Assembly: GCF_033115175.1 (NCBI RefSeq)
Contig: NC_084838.1
Span: 68,416,468 to 68,480,467 of the forward strand
Source: Lepus europaeus
Taxonomy: Eukaryota > Chordata > Mammalia > Lagomorpha > Leporidae
Direction: 5' to 3'
DNA length: 64,000 nucleotides
The position numbers and the translations under genes are program-made. Every line of letters starts with the position of its first letter. The stretch's first letter is position 1. Below, in pieces: positions 1 through 10,457 of the stretch. The notes beneath the pieces were generated by a model. It searched no databases. It was not told where the DNA came from and saw nothing but the letters and a program-made list of their open reading frames with translations.

Positions 1-213
1 GAAGATGGCCCAAGTGCTTGGGCCCCTGTGCCCACGTGGGAGACCCAGGGGAAGCTCCTGGCTCCTGGCTTTGGATCGGCGTAGTTCTGGCAATTGCAGC
101 CAATTGGGGAGTGAACCATCAGATGAAGGCTCTCTCTCTCTCTCTCTTTCTCTCTCTCTGTGAAACTCTGACTTTCAAACAAATAAATAAATCTTTAAAT
201 AATAATAATAATA
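1..213 (+). mobile_element. CSINE, 5' part outside window
   Basis: Lagomorph C-type SINE. Full copies run: tRNA-like head, then a middle block containing GGCCCAAGTNCTTGGGCC, then GTGAACCA, a CT-rich tract and an AAATAAATCTTT or poly(A) tail. This copy starts inside the middle block because the window begins there, and ends in AATAAATCTTTAAATAAT. Confidence 0.92.
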
Positions 214-224
214 TAAACAGAGAA

Positions 225-435
225 GAGAGAGCCCCACTCACTGCCTCTCCTCTCTCCCATATACTAGGAACTAGGCAAGTACCTGGGCCATAACTGCTGT
301 CCCCAACTGCAGGGTCCACACCAGCAGGAAGTTAGAGCTAGGAGTAGAGCTGGGCACTGAACTCAAGTACTCCAATATGGGTCACAGGCATCCTAGCCTG
401 CATCCCCCCAGCCACTAGGCCCAACATAGTCCCCA
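225..435 (-). mobile_element. old diverged CSINE relic
   Basis: Only the head half is recognisable in reverse (ACTCAAGTACTCCAATATGG, then a CCACTAGGC-type end). It is much more diverged than its neighbours, so it is an old copy or a related earlier SINE. Confidence 0.5.
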
Positions 436-707
436 ATGTGACAGTACTGGGAGATGAGGACAACTGAGAGGTGTTTGGATCCACCATTACCAATGGATTA
501 GTACTTATTTAAAAGTACCAGAGCCTGCAAATTCCTTCTCTTGCTCTCTGTCACTTTATCTCTCTCAACAGGTGAACTAAGACAGCCTTCCCAATTAACT
601 AACTGAATTTTACAAATTTACTTGGAAGAGACACCATAAAGAAACAATTTTCAAACCATACTGAGAGAAACAGTCATTTTTTTAAAAAAAAAAAATCTAT
701 CAACTTG
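436..707. other. no recognised feature
   Basis: AT-rich sequence with a T run followed by an A run at about 679-695. I see no exon, RNA gene or nameable repeat. Confidence 0.5.
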
Positions 708-1022
708 GGGTCAGTGCTGTGGTGTAGTAGGGTAAGCCTCTGCCTGCTCACCAGCATCCCATATGGGCATTGGTTGAGTCTTAGCAGTTTTACTTCTGAT
801 CCAGCTTCCTGCTAATAAGCCTGGAAAAGCAGTGGAAGATGGGCCAAGTGCTTGGGCCCCTGCACCTACATGGGAGATCCAGAAAAAGCTCCTGGCTCCT
901 GGCTTCAGACTGGCCCAGCTCTAGCCATTGTGGCCATTTGGGGAGTGAACCAGTGGATGGAAGACCTCTTTGTCTCTCTGTATGTGACTCTGCTTCTCAA
1001 ATAAATAAATTTTTAAAAAACC
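708..1022 (+). mobile_element. CSINE, near full length
   Basis: Head at GGGTCAGTGCTGTGGTGTAG, middle block at 838-870, tail AAATAAATAAATTTTTAAA. Moderately diverged. Confidence 0.9.
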
Positions 1023-1548
1023 CATCAACTTTTAAATTTTTAAATTTAGTGTTGAAAAAGTATTATCATGTTAATTTTAACACTCACATGATAAAAGACG
1101 AAACCTATAAAATGATATATATGAAAAGCGTCCAGTCTAGTTGAGTCCTCTGAACCCCAATCTTGTTACATGTACCCAGTTCCCACATGAACTCATCAAC
1201 CAACTCCTTCACCTATATATCTCCTTTTGCCCCAGAATTTTAATTCATATACAAATATATGGTAAATATAGAGTGGTTGCTACTTTTTTTTACAGGAAAA
1301 CACTTTTTAAATGGTGAAGGCAATCCATTTACGTATTTGAAAGATGTAAAAGATGTGATATTTTTCCTCATTATCAATAAAAGAAATTAGAAATTAAATT
1401 CAAGGAAATAGGCAAATGGCAAACAAATTTCCCTAAAAGTCACAGTAACATATGCATGGAATCTAGAAAAGAAGGGTAAGTCAAGTCCTCCCCACTTTCA
1501 TCAAATACTTGGCCTAGTCAAAGGCGAAGAGAAAAATCACCTTGCAAA
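1023..1548. other. no recognised feature
   Basis: AT-rich spacer between SINEs. No ORF of interest and no repeat I can name. Confidence 0.5.
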
Positions 1549-1560
1549 AGGAGTATATGT

Positions 1561-1898
1561 TTTTGGTTTTTTTTTGACAGGCAGAGTGGATAGTGAGAGA
1601 GAGAGAGAGACAGAGAGAAAAGTCTTCCTTTTTTTGCCGTTGGTTCACCCTCCAATGGCCGCTGCGGCCGGTGCACCACGCTGATCCGGAGCCAGGAGCC
1701 AGGTGCTTCTCCTGGTCTCCCATGCGGATGCAGGGCCCAAGCACTTGGGCCATCCTCCACTGCCTTCCCGGGCCATAGCAGGGAGCTGGCCTGGAAGAGG
1801 GGCAACCGGGATAGAATCCGGCGCCCCAACCAGGACTAGAACCCGGTGTGCTGGCGCTGCAAGGTGGAGGATTAGCCTGTTAAGCCATGGCGCCGGCC
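1561..1898 (-). mobile_element. young A-tailed CSINE
   Basis: GC-rich young subfamily: reads T-tract, GACAGGCAGAGTGG, ... GCCATGGCGCCGGCC on +. Flanked by the 12-bp target duplication AGGAGTATATGT at 1549-1560 and 1899-1910. The second copy is shared with the next SINE. Confidence 0.95.
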
Positions 1899-1912
1899 AG
1901 GAGTATATGTTA

Positions 1913-2260
1913 TTTACAAAAAAAAAAAAAAGCTTTATTTATTTATTTATTTATTTATTTGAGAAGCAGTGTTACAGAGAGAGGGAGAAGGCGAGACAGA
2001 GAGAGAGCGGTCTTCCATCTATTTGTTCACTCCCCAAATGGCCTTAACAGCTGGAACAAGGAGCCAGGAGCCAGGAGCTTCTTCTAGGTCTTTCATGTGG
2101 ATGCAGGGGCCCAAGAACTTGGGCCATCTTCCACCACTTTCCCAGGCCATAAGCAGAGAGTTAGTTTAGAAGAGAAGCAGCCGAGACACAAACCAGTGCC
2201 CATGTGGGATTTCGGCACCATAGGCACCATAGGCAGAGGTTTAACCACAGCACAGGTCCC
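1913..2260 (-). mobile_element. CSINE sharing a target site with the preceding SINE
   Basis: Begins with an A-run and TTTATTTATTT tail and ends ACCACAGCACAGGTCCC. It is followed at 2261-2272 by a third copy of the same 12-mer (AGGGGTATATGT, one mismatch), so both SINEs used the same target. Confidence 0.92.
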
Positions 2261-2272
2261 AGGGGTATATGT

Positions 2273-2781
2273 TACTAAGTGAGGCATTTTCAGTATCCTT
2301 TCCTAGCTACAACAGGTAGGGAATATGTTTTCTAAAGTAGATCTAAGAAATAAAATGTGCAATCAGTGTCCTCCTGCCCTCACTAATGAATGATTTTAAA
2401 AAACAAAAATAAGATTAGAAACAACAATTAAAACCTCACACATACCACCAAAAAATGAAAATAAAAAATACTAAGATGCCCCAAGTTACTCTCAAGGTTA
2501 CAGGAACTGGGAGCAGCTTCAACAACTTTCAACAACTAGAGGCCAGAATGAGTCTATTGCAAAAGTCCTCACAAGCATTCCTAACTTCTAAACCACAAGA
2601 CAATTTTTGAAACAATAAGTAGTTTTGAGTGCTTTTCAGACATAACTATTCCAGTTTAACTAGTACTTAACTTAGTTGGGAAGAGGAAACAGGCCTTTGT
2701 TAGGAGCCTTAGGCCTTGTCTTACACAGGCACATGTGGGTAAGTGCAGCACATTTGTCAGTATAGCCATAAAACAAAGGTT
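2273..2781. other. no recognised feature
   Basis: AT-rich single-copy-looking sequence. Nothing I can assign. Confidence 0.5.
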
Positions 2782-2795
2782 AAAGATTCAGCTAA

Positions 2796-3121
2796 TGGCC
2801 GGCGCCATGGCTTAACAGACTAATCCTCCGCCTTGCAGCGCCGGCACACCAGGTTCTAGTCCCGGTCGGGGCACCGATCCTGTCCCGGTTGCCCCTCTTC
2901 CAGCTCTCTGCTATGGCCCGGGAAGGCAGTGGAGGATGGCCCAAGTGCTTGGGCCCTGCACCCCATGGGAGACCAGGAGAAGCACCTGGCTCCTGGCTTC
3001 GGATCAGCGAGATGCGCCAGCCGCAGCGGCCATTGGAGGGTGAACCAACAGCAAAAAGGAAGACCTTCCTCTCTGTCTCTCTCTCTCACTATCCACTCTG
3101 CCTGTCAAAAAAAAAAAAAAA
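2796..3121 (+). mobile_element. young A-tailed CSINE
   Basis: GGCCGGCGCCATGGCTTAAC head, pure A tail. Target duplication AAAGATTCAGCTA at 2782-2794 and 3122-3134, perfect, so a recent insertion. Confidence 0.96.
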
Positions 3122-3353
3122 AAAGATTCAGCTAGTAAAGAAACAGTGAGCCCTTTTCAATTCAACTTATTACACATACAGCAATAGCATGACTGGCAAA
3201 GATGCCAGCTACCTGTGTCCCTTATCTCACCAGACAACACCAAAAAAAGGGGCTAGATGGTAAAACAACATGGATGATGAGGAGCTATGTTTCATAAAAG
3301 CCAATGTCATACTAAACATTTAGAGTACTTCATGCTTAAGAATTTTATAGCAG

Positions 3354-3615
3354 GGGCCGGCACTGTAGTGTAGCAGGTTAAGCTGCCACCTTCCAATGCT
3401 GGCATCCCATATGGGTCCTGGTTCAAGTCCTGGTTGTTCCACTTCTAATCCAGCTCCCTGCTAATGGGTCTAGGAAAGCAGTGTAGAATGGCCCAAGTAC
3501 TTGGGCCCCTATATCCATATGGGAGACCCGGATGAAGGTCTTGGCTCCTGGCTTTGGCTTGGCCCAGCCCTACCTGTTGCAGCCATTTGGGGAGTGAACC
3601 AGCAGGTGGAACATT

Positions 3616-3665
<50 letters not shown>

Positions 3666-3720
3666 CTGCTTCTCCTTCTCTGTAACTCTTTCAAATAAAG
3701 AAATAAATGTTTTTAAAAAG
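3354..3720 (+). mobile_element. CSINE with expanded (TC)n
   Basis: GGGGCCGGCACTGTAGTG head; the CT tract is a long (TC)n run at about 3618-3661. Imperfect flanking duplication TTTTATAGCA / TTGTATAGCA. Confidence 0.93.
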
Positions 3721-3730
3721 TTGTATAGCA

Positions 3731-4294
3731 TACAGCTATACTCTGAAGTATGCTGTGGGGAGCGTTTCTGGGCAGAAACTAATATTTCATCAGAATCTGG
3801 GAGTCCATGAAAAATTTTCTCCTGGTACACACTCCGGGGGAGATAGGGAAGTGACTGAGAAATGGCCTTGCAGTAATTTCTTACAAGACTACCATTTTAT
3901 CATGCTCTGGAAGGATCACAGGACATTTTACTAAGACTTAAATCAACTGAGATTAAGCCTTATCCAAGTGGCCTACAGGGACATATCTCACAGAGCAGTT
4001 TCACTACAACTATACTCCCTACCTCTCTCATAACTACTAAGAACTCTTTTTTAAACACGGGTTACTCATCAGATATCATAATGAATCAAATAAATCCTTT
4101 TTATTTCTCATAGGCAACATAGACCCAATAATCAGCAAAATTAGAAAAGTTGCTTTACGTAGTCTGTGATTTGGATGAGGCTAAAGATCAATACCCAGAA
4201 AGCTGATCTTGTATAGTCTCAAGTGCAGACAATACAACTGTTAACTTCTAAAGTTGGGAACTACTATCAAGACTAGCAGAATGCTTGGATTAAG
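3731..4294. other. no recognised feature
   Basis: Single-copy-looking AT-rich DNA. No splice-bounded coding segment recognised. Confidence 0.5.
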
Positions 4295-4307
4295 ATTCTT
4301 CATTGGG

Positions 4308-4660
4308 GCCGGCGCCGTGGCTCAACAGGCTAATCCTCCGCCTTGCGGCGCCGGCACACCAGGTTCTAGTCCCGGTCGGGGCACCGATCCTGTCCCGGTT
4401 GCCCCTCTTCCAGGCCAGCTCTCTGCTGTGGCCAGGGAGTGCAGTGGAGGATGGCCCAAGTGCTTGGGCTCTGCACCCCATGGGAAACCAGGAGAAGCAC
4501 CTGGCTCCTGCCATCGGAACAGCGCGGTGCGCCGGCCGCAACGCGCTACCGCGGCGGCCATTGGAGGGTGAACCAACGGCAAAAGGAAGACCTTTCTCTC
4601 TGTCTCTCTCTCTCTCACTGTCCACTCTGCCTGTCAAAAAAAAAAAAAAAAAAAAAAAAA
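4308..4660 (+). mobile_element. young A-tailed CSINE
   Basis: Longer young subtype containing the CCGCAACGCGCTACCGCGG block. 24-nt poly(A). Target duplication GATTCTTCATTGG on both sides (about 4296-4308 and 4661-4673). Confidence 0.96.
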
Positions 4661-4674
4661 GATTCTTCATTGGC

Positions 4675-5688
4675 CAGTGATCAAGCTGAGGACAGTAGTG
4701 GCAGTCTGTGTTAAACTGGCCAGATGCCTTGCAGACAAGAGCTGAGAAATTAATGATACTTCACCAAAAGCTCCCTTTCCCAGCAGCCAAAATTGTTGCT
4801 GTCCTACCACAGCAATATGCTTGGTATGACCAGTCCCTACAGCAACCATGTCACCCCTTTACCATCCTCTCCATGTCCTACTCATACCACATGCCCAGAC
4901 TCATCCCTAGTGACTCAGTAATTTCTTCTACATATTATGTACTACCTACATCTCCCATCCCTGAACATGTGGACCACGATAGGAGCACTTTAGAGTAGTA
5001 ACTTCATATCCATAGTCATTATCATTATCCATAACACTGGATCAGAGTCTTCCATCCCTTTGACTCTTCTTTACTATTCACAAATTCCAATAGTCCAGTT
5101 TCCCAGGGGTTAGACTTGGGGGGGGGGGCATGAAAAGGGTTAATCACATAGCTGATTTACCAAGATCAACCAGCACCTGGTCTTGGTAACCAGGGCTTGA
5201 TCCCTGAGTGCCTTTTGCTATCTGATTACATAGCTAGCAGTTCAGGCACATATGTCAGGCTTGCTTGGACCCATGTGCTAGAACCACTAGAGCTAGTTTT
5301 GGTGCCTAATCCTGACTTAATAACTGGACTGTCATGTCCATGAGATAGCAGATCCAAGTGGCTATAAGCCTTTCCCAGGAAGGGTAGGTCATATCAGCTT
5401 CTTGATTTCACTGATGTTCATTTCCAAAGGATCTTTTTCCATAGGCATGGATCATGACTGAACTGCCAGCCCATGTTGACTTAACATCACAGGTTATGAG
5501 TCAATGATAATGAACAAGATACATATTGTGAAGCATTTTCAGAGCAAGTGCCGTAATTCACAACTTTGCCAAATGAACAGAGTTCAACTTTCTGTACAGA
5601 GTTTTAAACAGTTTGCTTTGAAGTTGTACAACTGCAACTATACCTCTGTACCCAAGAATAACCCCCCAGATGTGAATATTAACTAAAA
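4675..5688. other. unresolved sequence, possible old element
   Basis: About 1 kb without a recognisable repeat or exon. A nine-G run lies at 5120-5128. Reading frames on both strands are broken by many stops. Decayed mobile element or unique DNA; I cannot decide. Confidence 0.4.
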
Positions 5689-5689
5689 G

Positions 5690-6037
5690 GGGCCAGCACT
5701 GTGGCTTAGTGGGTAAAGCCACCACCTCCAGTGCTGGCATCCCATATGGGTGCCTGTTTGAGACCCGGTTGCTCCACTTCTGATCCAGCTTTCTGCTGTG
5801 GCCTAGGAAAGCAATAGAAGATGGCCCAAGACCTTGGGCCCCTGCATCCACATGGGAGACCCAGAAGAAGCTCCCGGCTCTTGGCTTCGAATCGCCCAGC
5901 TCTAGCTATTGCAGCCATTTGGGGAGTGAACCAGCAGATGGAAGACCTCTCTCTCTCTCTCTCTCTCTCTCTGCCTCTGCCTCTCTTTAAATCTCTTTAA
6001 ATCTGCCTTTCAAATAAAAATAAATCTTTGAATTAAA
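5690..6037 (+). mobile_element. CSINE, near full length
   Basis: GGGGCCAGCACTGTGGCTTAG head, middle block at 5818-5850, (TC)n at 5945-5971, tail AAATAAAAATAAATCTTTG. Confidence 0.93.
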
Positions 6038-6387
6038 AATGAAAATTTTTAAAGAAGATGTGTTCAGCATAAGCCACATTATTTATACAATAGCTTAGGT
6101 ATAATCACTCTTCAGTGCTGGAAATGGTGAGAAACCCTTTGTAATCACAGTTCACAGATACCAGTCAATGACCAAATTTATAAGCAGACATTTCTCAAGA
6201 TAAGCAAGCTCAAATAAGATGTTAACTTTATCCAAACCCTTGGCCAAAGTATCTTTAAAGCAAAAGCATTATTAGTAGGGGAGCACACTGCAGTATTGAT
6301 CTCAGTTATGCCCTTTAGGAGTTCTTTTCTCAGATATATGTGAGAAAGTCACCTTCTAAGTTTTTATACTAAACTTTTTTTCTTTTT
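6038..6387. other. no recognised feature
   Basis: AT-rich spacer. Nothing assignable. Confidence 0.5.
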
Positions 6388-6698
6388 CAAAAAATATTTA
6401 TTGATTGATTTGAAAGTCAGAGCTACAGGTGGGGAGAAACAGAGATCTTCCATCACCAGCTTCACTCCCCAGATGGCCACAATGGGCAGGGCTGGGCCAG
6501 GCCAAAGCCAGGAGTCAGGAGCTTCTTCTGGGCCTCTCAAATGTGCTACAAGGGCCTCAACCCTTGGGCCACCTTCCTCTGCTTTTTCCAGGCCATTAGT
6601 AAGGACATGGGTTGGAAGTGGAGCAGCTGGGACTCAAACTGGCACCCATATGGGATGGTGGCATCATAGGCTCTACCTGCTCTGCCACAATGCCTGCC
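6388..6698 (-). mobile_element. CSINE, diverged
   Basis: Tail ATATTTATTGATTGATTTG, body with CCCTTGGGCCACCTTCC, head end CTCTGCCACAATGCCTGCC. Older AAATAAA-tailed group. Confidence 0.88.
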
Positions 6699-7867
6699 AA
6701 TATTCTAACTTTTTTGTTGTTGTTGTTTACCTTTTCCAAAGCATCAACTGAGGCCTAATATAACACTGAACAGTACACTGACGCTGACCTAAAAATCTTC
6801 CAGGATCAGGATAGCCAGAGCGCATCCATAAGGAATACCCCAGAGGGTACATTTGGTACCCATGAAAACAAAGTGTTTACAATTTTTGGTGCACATAAAA
6901 GTAGGGCATACTAGGCAGTAGAGGCTGACAGGGCCTTCAGTGTAGCCCTTTACGGTGGTACCTCCTACTCTATGTTATCAGTCCAGTCCTTGGTTTCAAA
7001 GGCACAGCCTGCTACATTAGTTCCAAACAGCTTTATTTGCCTATGACTTCTGTTTACCCTCCACAAGCATGGCCAACACCTAGAGGCATTCTATAGGAAA
7101 GTGTGAGTGCTGAGTCACCCAAGCCCTCATAATGAATGTGGACAGTTTTGAGAGTGGGCTTGACAGTCAGTTTGAATTCAAACTACTTATAACAGCTTGA
7201 GAAGGCAGTGTGGGGAGTGTTCCCTTAGGGAAAGGGGAACTTCCAGAAACCCTTCTGAAAAAATAATAAATTTCAATAGCGACAAAAAGCAATTATTTAT
7301 GTGTCTTACTATCACTTTTGGTTAGCAGTTTTCCCCAACCCTCTAGCATTCATAAATTACAAGCATGTAACAGTCTACATCAACTTTCATCCTACATCCA
7401 GAGGCAGAAGCTATAAAACACGAAGCTAGCTTTCAAGAATCTCCCTCCATTTAAATGAGAATTTACTTAAGGCTTTAACAGTAAATTTAACATTTACAGG
7501 GTTACCGCTCTAGCTGCCAGGGGAAGCCCCAGCCAGAATGCTGGGAAGTAGGGCGGGGCCACTGCAGCAGTGGCAGCAACTACGCTGATTTCCCCCTGGT
7601 TTGTTTTGCTCCAGTCCTGGAAACTAATTTAACATTCTTTTCTCCAACTTGGAGGAGAGAACAATACACACTTTTAATATTTTTGGCCCATCTAAGCTCA
7701 CTTTTGGAGATTTTTTTGGGCTCTTTTTCCCCACACTTGGATGAGTGAACAAAAAACAAATGCCCAGAACAGCCAGGGCTGGACCAGGTTAAAGTCAGGA
7801 GACAGGAACTCAATCTGAGATAGCCACATCTGGGTGTTGACTATGTTGTTATGAAAACCCATTAATG
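6699..7867. other. unresolved sequence
   Basis: About 1.2 kb with no element or exon I recognise. A short GC-richer patch (GGGCGGGGCC, about 7551-7560) contains a GC box but too little CpG to call an island. Confidence 0.4.
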
Positions 7868-8336
7868 CTCAGTATAACAGGTCAAGTAATAGCCCCCCCA
7901 AAATGTCTAGGTCCTTATCCCTAGAACCTGTGAATATTACTTTAAATGGTAAATGGGACTCCACAGATGTAATGAAGTCAAGGTTCTGGAGAATGGGAGA
8001 TCATCCCGTATTATCCAGACAGATAATCATGAGTGTCCTTCTAGAGAGAGGCACAGGAACCTCTGACTACAGAAGAAGTAGGCGCTGCGATTTAGAAGCA
8101 AGAGGTTGGAATGATGTGATGAAGGGGGTACAGGCCAGGAATGCAGAGAGTTCTAGAAACTGGAAAAGACACAGAAATTCATCTCCCCTAGAGCCTCTGG
8201 AAGGAGTGCAGCCAACAGCTTGATGTCAGCTTGTGAAACCCATTTTGGACCTCAGAATTATAAGACAATAAATTTGTACTGTTTTAAGTCACTGAGTTTG
8301 TGGAAATTTGTTACAGTGGCAATAGAAAATTAGTGC
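7868..8336 (+). mobile_element. old LTR-type repeat (MLT1/MaLR-like)
   Basis: Matches by recognition the common mammalian repeat reading CCCCCCAAAATGTCTAGGTC, GAACCTGTGAATATTACTTT, ... AATAAATTTGTACTGTTTTA, GTTTGTGGAAATTTGTTACA. The AATAAA near the 3' end suits a solo LTR on +. The family name is uncertain; MaLR-like is my best guess. Confidence 0.55.
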
Positions 8337-8400
8337 ACCCCATTATTCTCTTCTGGATACACCATTTCCATTTAACGATGCGTATTGGGCATTACCCACT

Positions 8401-8730
8401 TTTTTAAAAAAAGATTTTATTTATTTATTTGAAAGTCAGAGTTACACAGAGAGAAAAGGAGAGGCAGAGAGAGGTCTTCCATCCACTGGCTCACTCCCTA
8501 GTTGGACACAATGGCTGGTGCTGCGCTGATCCGAAGCCAGGAGCCAGGAACTTCTTCTGGGTCTACCATGTGGGTACAGGGGCCCAAGGGCTTGGACCAT
8601 CTTCTACTGCTTTCCCAGGCCACAGCAGAGCTGAATTGGAAGTGGAGCAGCTGGGTCTCAAACTGGCACGTGTATGGAATGCTGGCACTGCAGGCAGCGG
8701 TTTTACCCACTAGACCACAGCACTGGCCCC
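8401..8730 (-). mobile_element. CSINE, near full length
   Basis: Reverse tail AAGATTTTATTTATTTATTT, head end CCACAGCACTGGCCCC. Perfect target duplication CATTACCCACT at 8390-8400 and 8731-8741. Confidence 0.95.
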
Positions 8731-8741
8731 CATTACCCACT

Positions 8742-9639
8742 TTCTTGATGTTTTCATCTTTGACCCTTCCTACAAGAGGTATGTCAGAGTACAACATCTG
8801 CTCTTTCTTAGTTAGCTTCCCAGTGTCCCTCAGCACTCAATTGTAACCCCATAATTGCCCCTGAAATGGATAGCTGTCTGCATAAATGTCAGGCACAGAC
8901 ACTTGTAACTGAAAAAAGGCTGGCTAGAGAACTAACTGGTCCAAATGCAATGGTAGTCTGTACAGCCTGCTGAATAGTTTCCTTGAGTGCTCCTCTTTCT
9001 TCTAGCTTCATAACCAGTAAACCGATCTCATCCTCTCTGCTCCCTCCCCTGGCACCCTGTATTGCTTTACTAGTGTTCAGGTGGGCTTCTAGGTGTGTAC
9101 TTGTTCCATGATAACTGTTTTACTTGTGACATTTCCCCATGGTAACAATCCTTACAACCAAGAGGAGTATTACATATCTTTAACACATCTGTTTCCACAA
9201 TACATTCGGTCTTATCAGTGATAACCACTTGAGTGATGAACTGTTCACCAAATAACACATATTACAGATAACATTTAAAGGCTCCAATGGCATGGCCTAT
9301 TTTACCATAGACAAAGTGATCAATTTTTGCCAGGAGTTACAAGTCTGGCAGGCCACTGTAGGTTCATGGGAAACAACATATAGTCCTTTCCTTTGCAAAA
9401 GAGGCATCAATTCTTTTCTCTGGTTGCCTGAGGGCCTTAGTGCAGTTAAGCATCCCCACCCCACCCCCCAACCAAACTTTACTTGGCAAGAAGGCCATGC
9501 ATTTTGACAAGGCTTAGTCCAATATGCTGGCAAGCATCTGCTAATATCACAATAGCACTATTGAGACTGAAACTTTTGATTTGCCAAACAATAGACAGTA
9601 TTTATGTCCCAAGGTGGAGAATGCCCAGCCCATAGGATG
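8742..9639. other. unresolved, decayed coding-like segment
   Basis: No nameable repeat. On - there are two short frames (9070-9258 and 9297-9533) with ordinary composition, no family I recognise, and stops between them. It lies next to hAT-like sequence, so an old transposon interior is possible; unproven. Confidence 0.3.
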
Positions 9640-9757
9640 CATAAGGCTTATAAAATTATTTGGTCTGGCCCTGCCAAAGCAACCGCAAGCAGGACTCAAA
9701 ATTCAATAAATCTATATAGCAGGCTAATTTTTAAGTTGATAATTTTACGTGGTCCAT
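9640..9757. mobile_element. old hAT-like DNA transposon relic, part 1
   Basis: The piece with CTAATTTTTAAGTTGATAAT and GTGGTCCA resembles the end of a known mammalian hAT non-autonomous element. It resumes after the following SINE at about 10100, so the SINE split it. Confidence 0.5.
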
Positions 9758-9760
9758 GTG

Positions 9761-10092
9761 GCTGACACTACGGTGTAGTGAGCTAAGCCTCTGTCTGTGG
9801 CACTGGCATCCCATGTGGGTGCCTGCACCAGTTTGAGTCCTGGCAGCTCCACTTCCAATCCAGCTTCCTTCTAATGGCCTGGGAAAGCAGTGGAGAATGG
9901 TCCGGGTGCTTATGTCCCACACCTACATGGGAGACCTGGAAGAAGCTCCTGGCTCCTGGCTTTGGATTAGCCTAGCTCCAGCCATTGCAGCCATTTACGG
10001 AATCAACCAGCAGATGGAAAACCTATCTCTCTGTTTCTCCCTCTGTCTGTAACTCTGCCTCTCAAATAAATAAATCTTAAAAAAAAAAAAAA
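9761..10092 (+). mobile_element. CSINE inside hAT-like relic
   Basis: Head GGCTGACACTACGGTGTAG, tail CTCAAATAAATAAATCTTAAAAAA. The flanking sequences on each side join into one older element. Confidence 0.9.
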
Positions 10093-10099
10093 CACCTTT

Positions 10100-10145
10100 T
10101 TTGCATTGTCCACAAATGATGTTATCAATATCCAAATGGTTTATT
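10100..10145. mobile_element. old hAT-like DNA transposon relic, part 2
   Basis: Continues the element before the SINE (ACAAATGATGTTATCAATAT, CCAAATGG). Confidence 0.45.
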
Positions 10146-10157
10146 TTTATTTTTATT

Positions 10158-10457
10158 TTTTAGGATTTAGTATATTTGAAAGGCAGAATTACACAGAGAG
10201 AGGGAGAGACAGAGAGTGAGATCATCCATCCACTGTTTCATTCCCCAAATTGCTGCAATGGCCAGGACTGGGTCAGTCCAAAGCTAGAAGCGAGAGCTTC
10301 ATCCACATCTCCCATGTGGTTGTAAGGCTCCAAGCACTTGGGTCATCTTCCTCTGCTTTCCCAGGCTCATTAGCAGGGAGCTGGATCAGAAGTGGAGCAG
10401 CTGGGACTTGAACCAGTGCTTAAATGGGATGCTGGCACTGCAGACAGTGCCAGCCCC
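10158..10457 (-). mobile_element. CSINE, diverged
   Basis: Reverse tail partly replaced by TAGGATTTAGTATATTTG. Body and head end (CTGCAGACAGTGCCAGCCCC) intact. Confidence 0.9.

Noticed and set aside
3618-3661. independent (TC)n microsatellite locus
   Set aside because: It is the expanded CT tract of a CSINE, as at 19310-19357 and 39663-39688.
7551-7560. promoter at the GGGCGGGGCC patch
   Set aside because: Single GC box without CpG enrichment, other motifs or a donor site.
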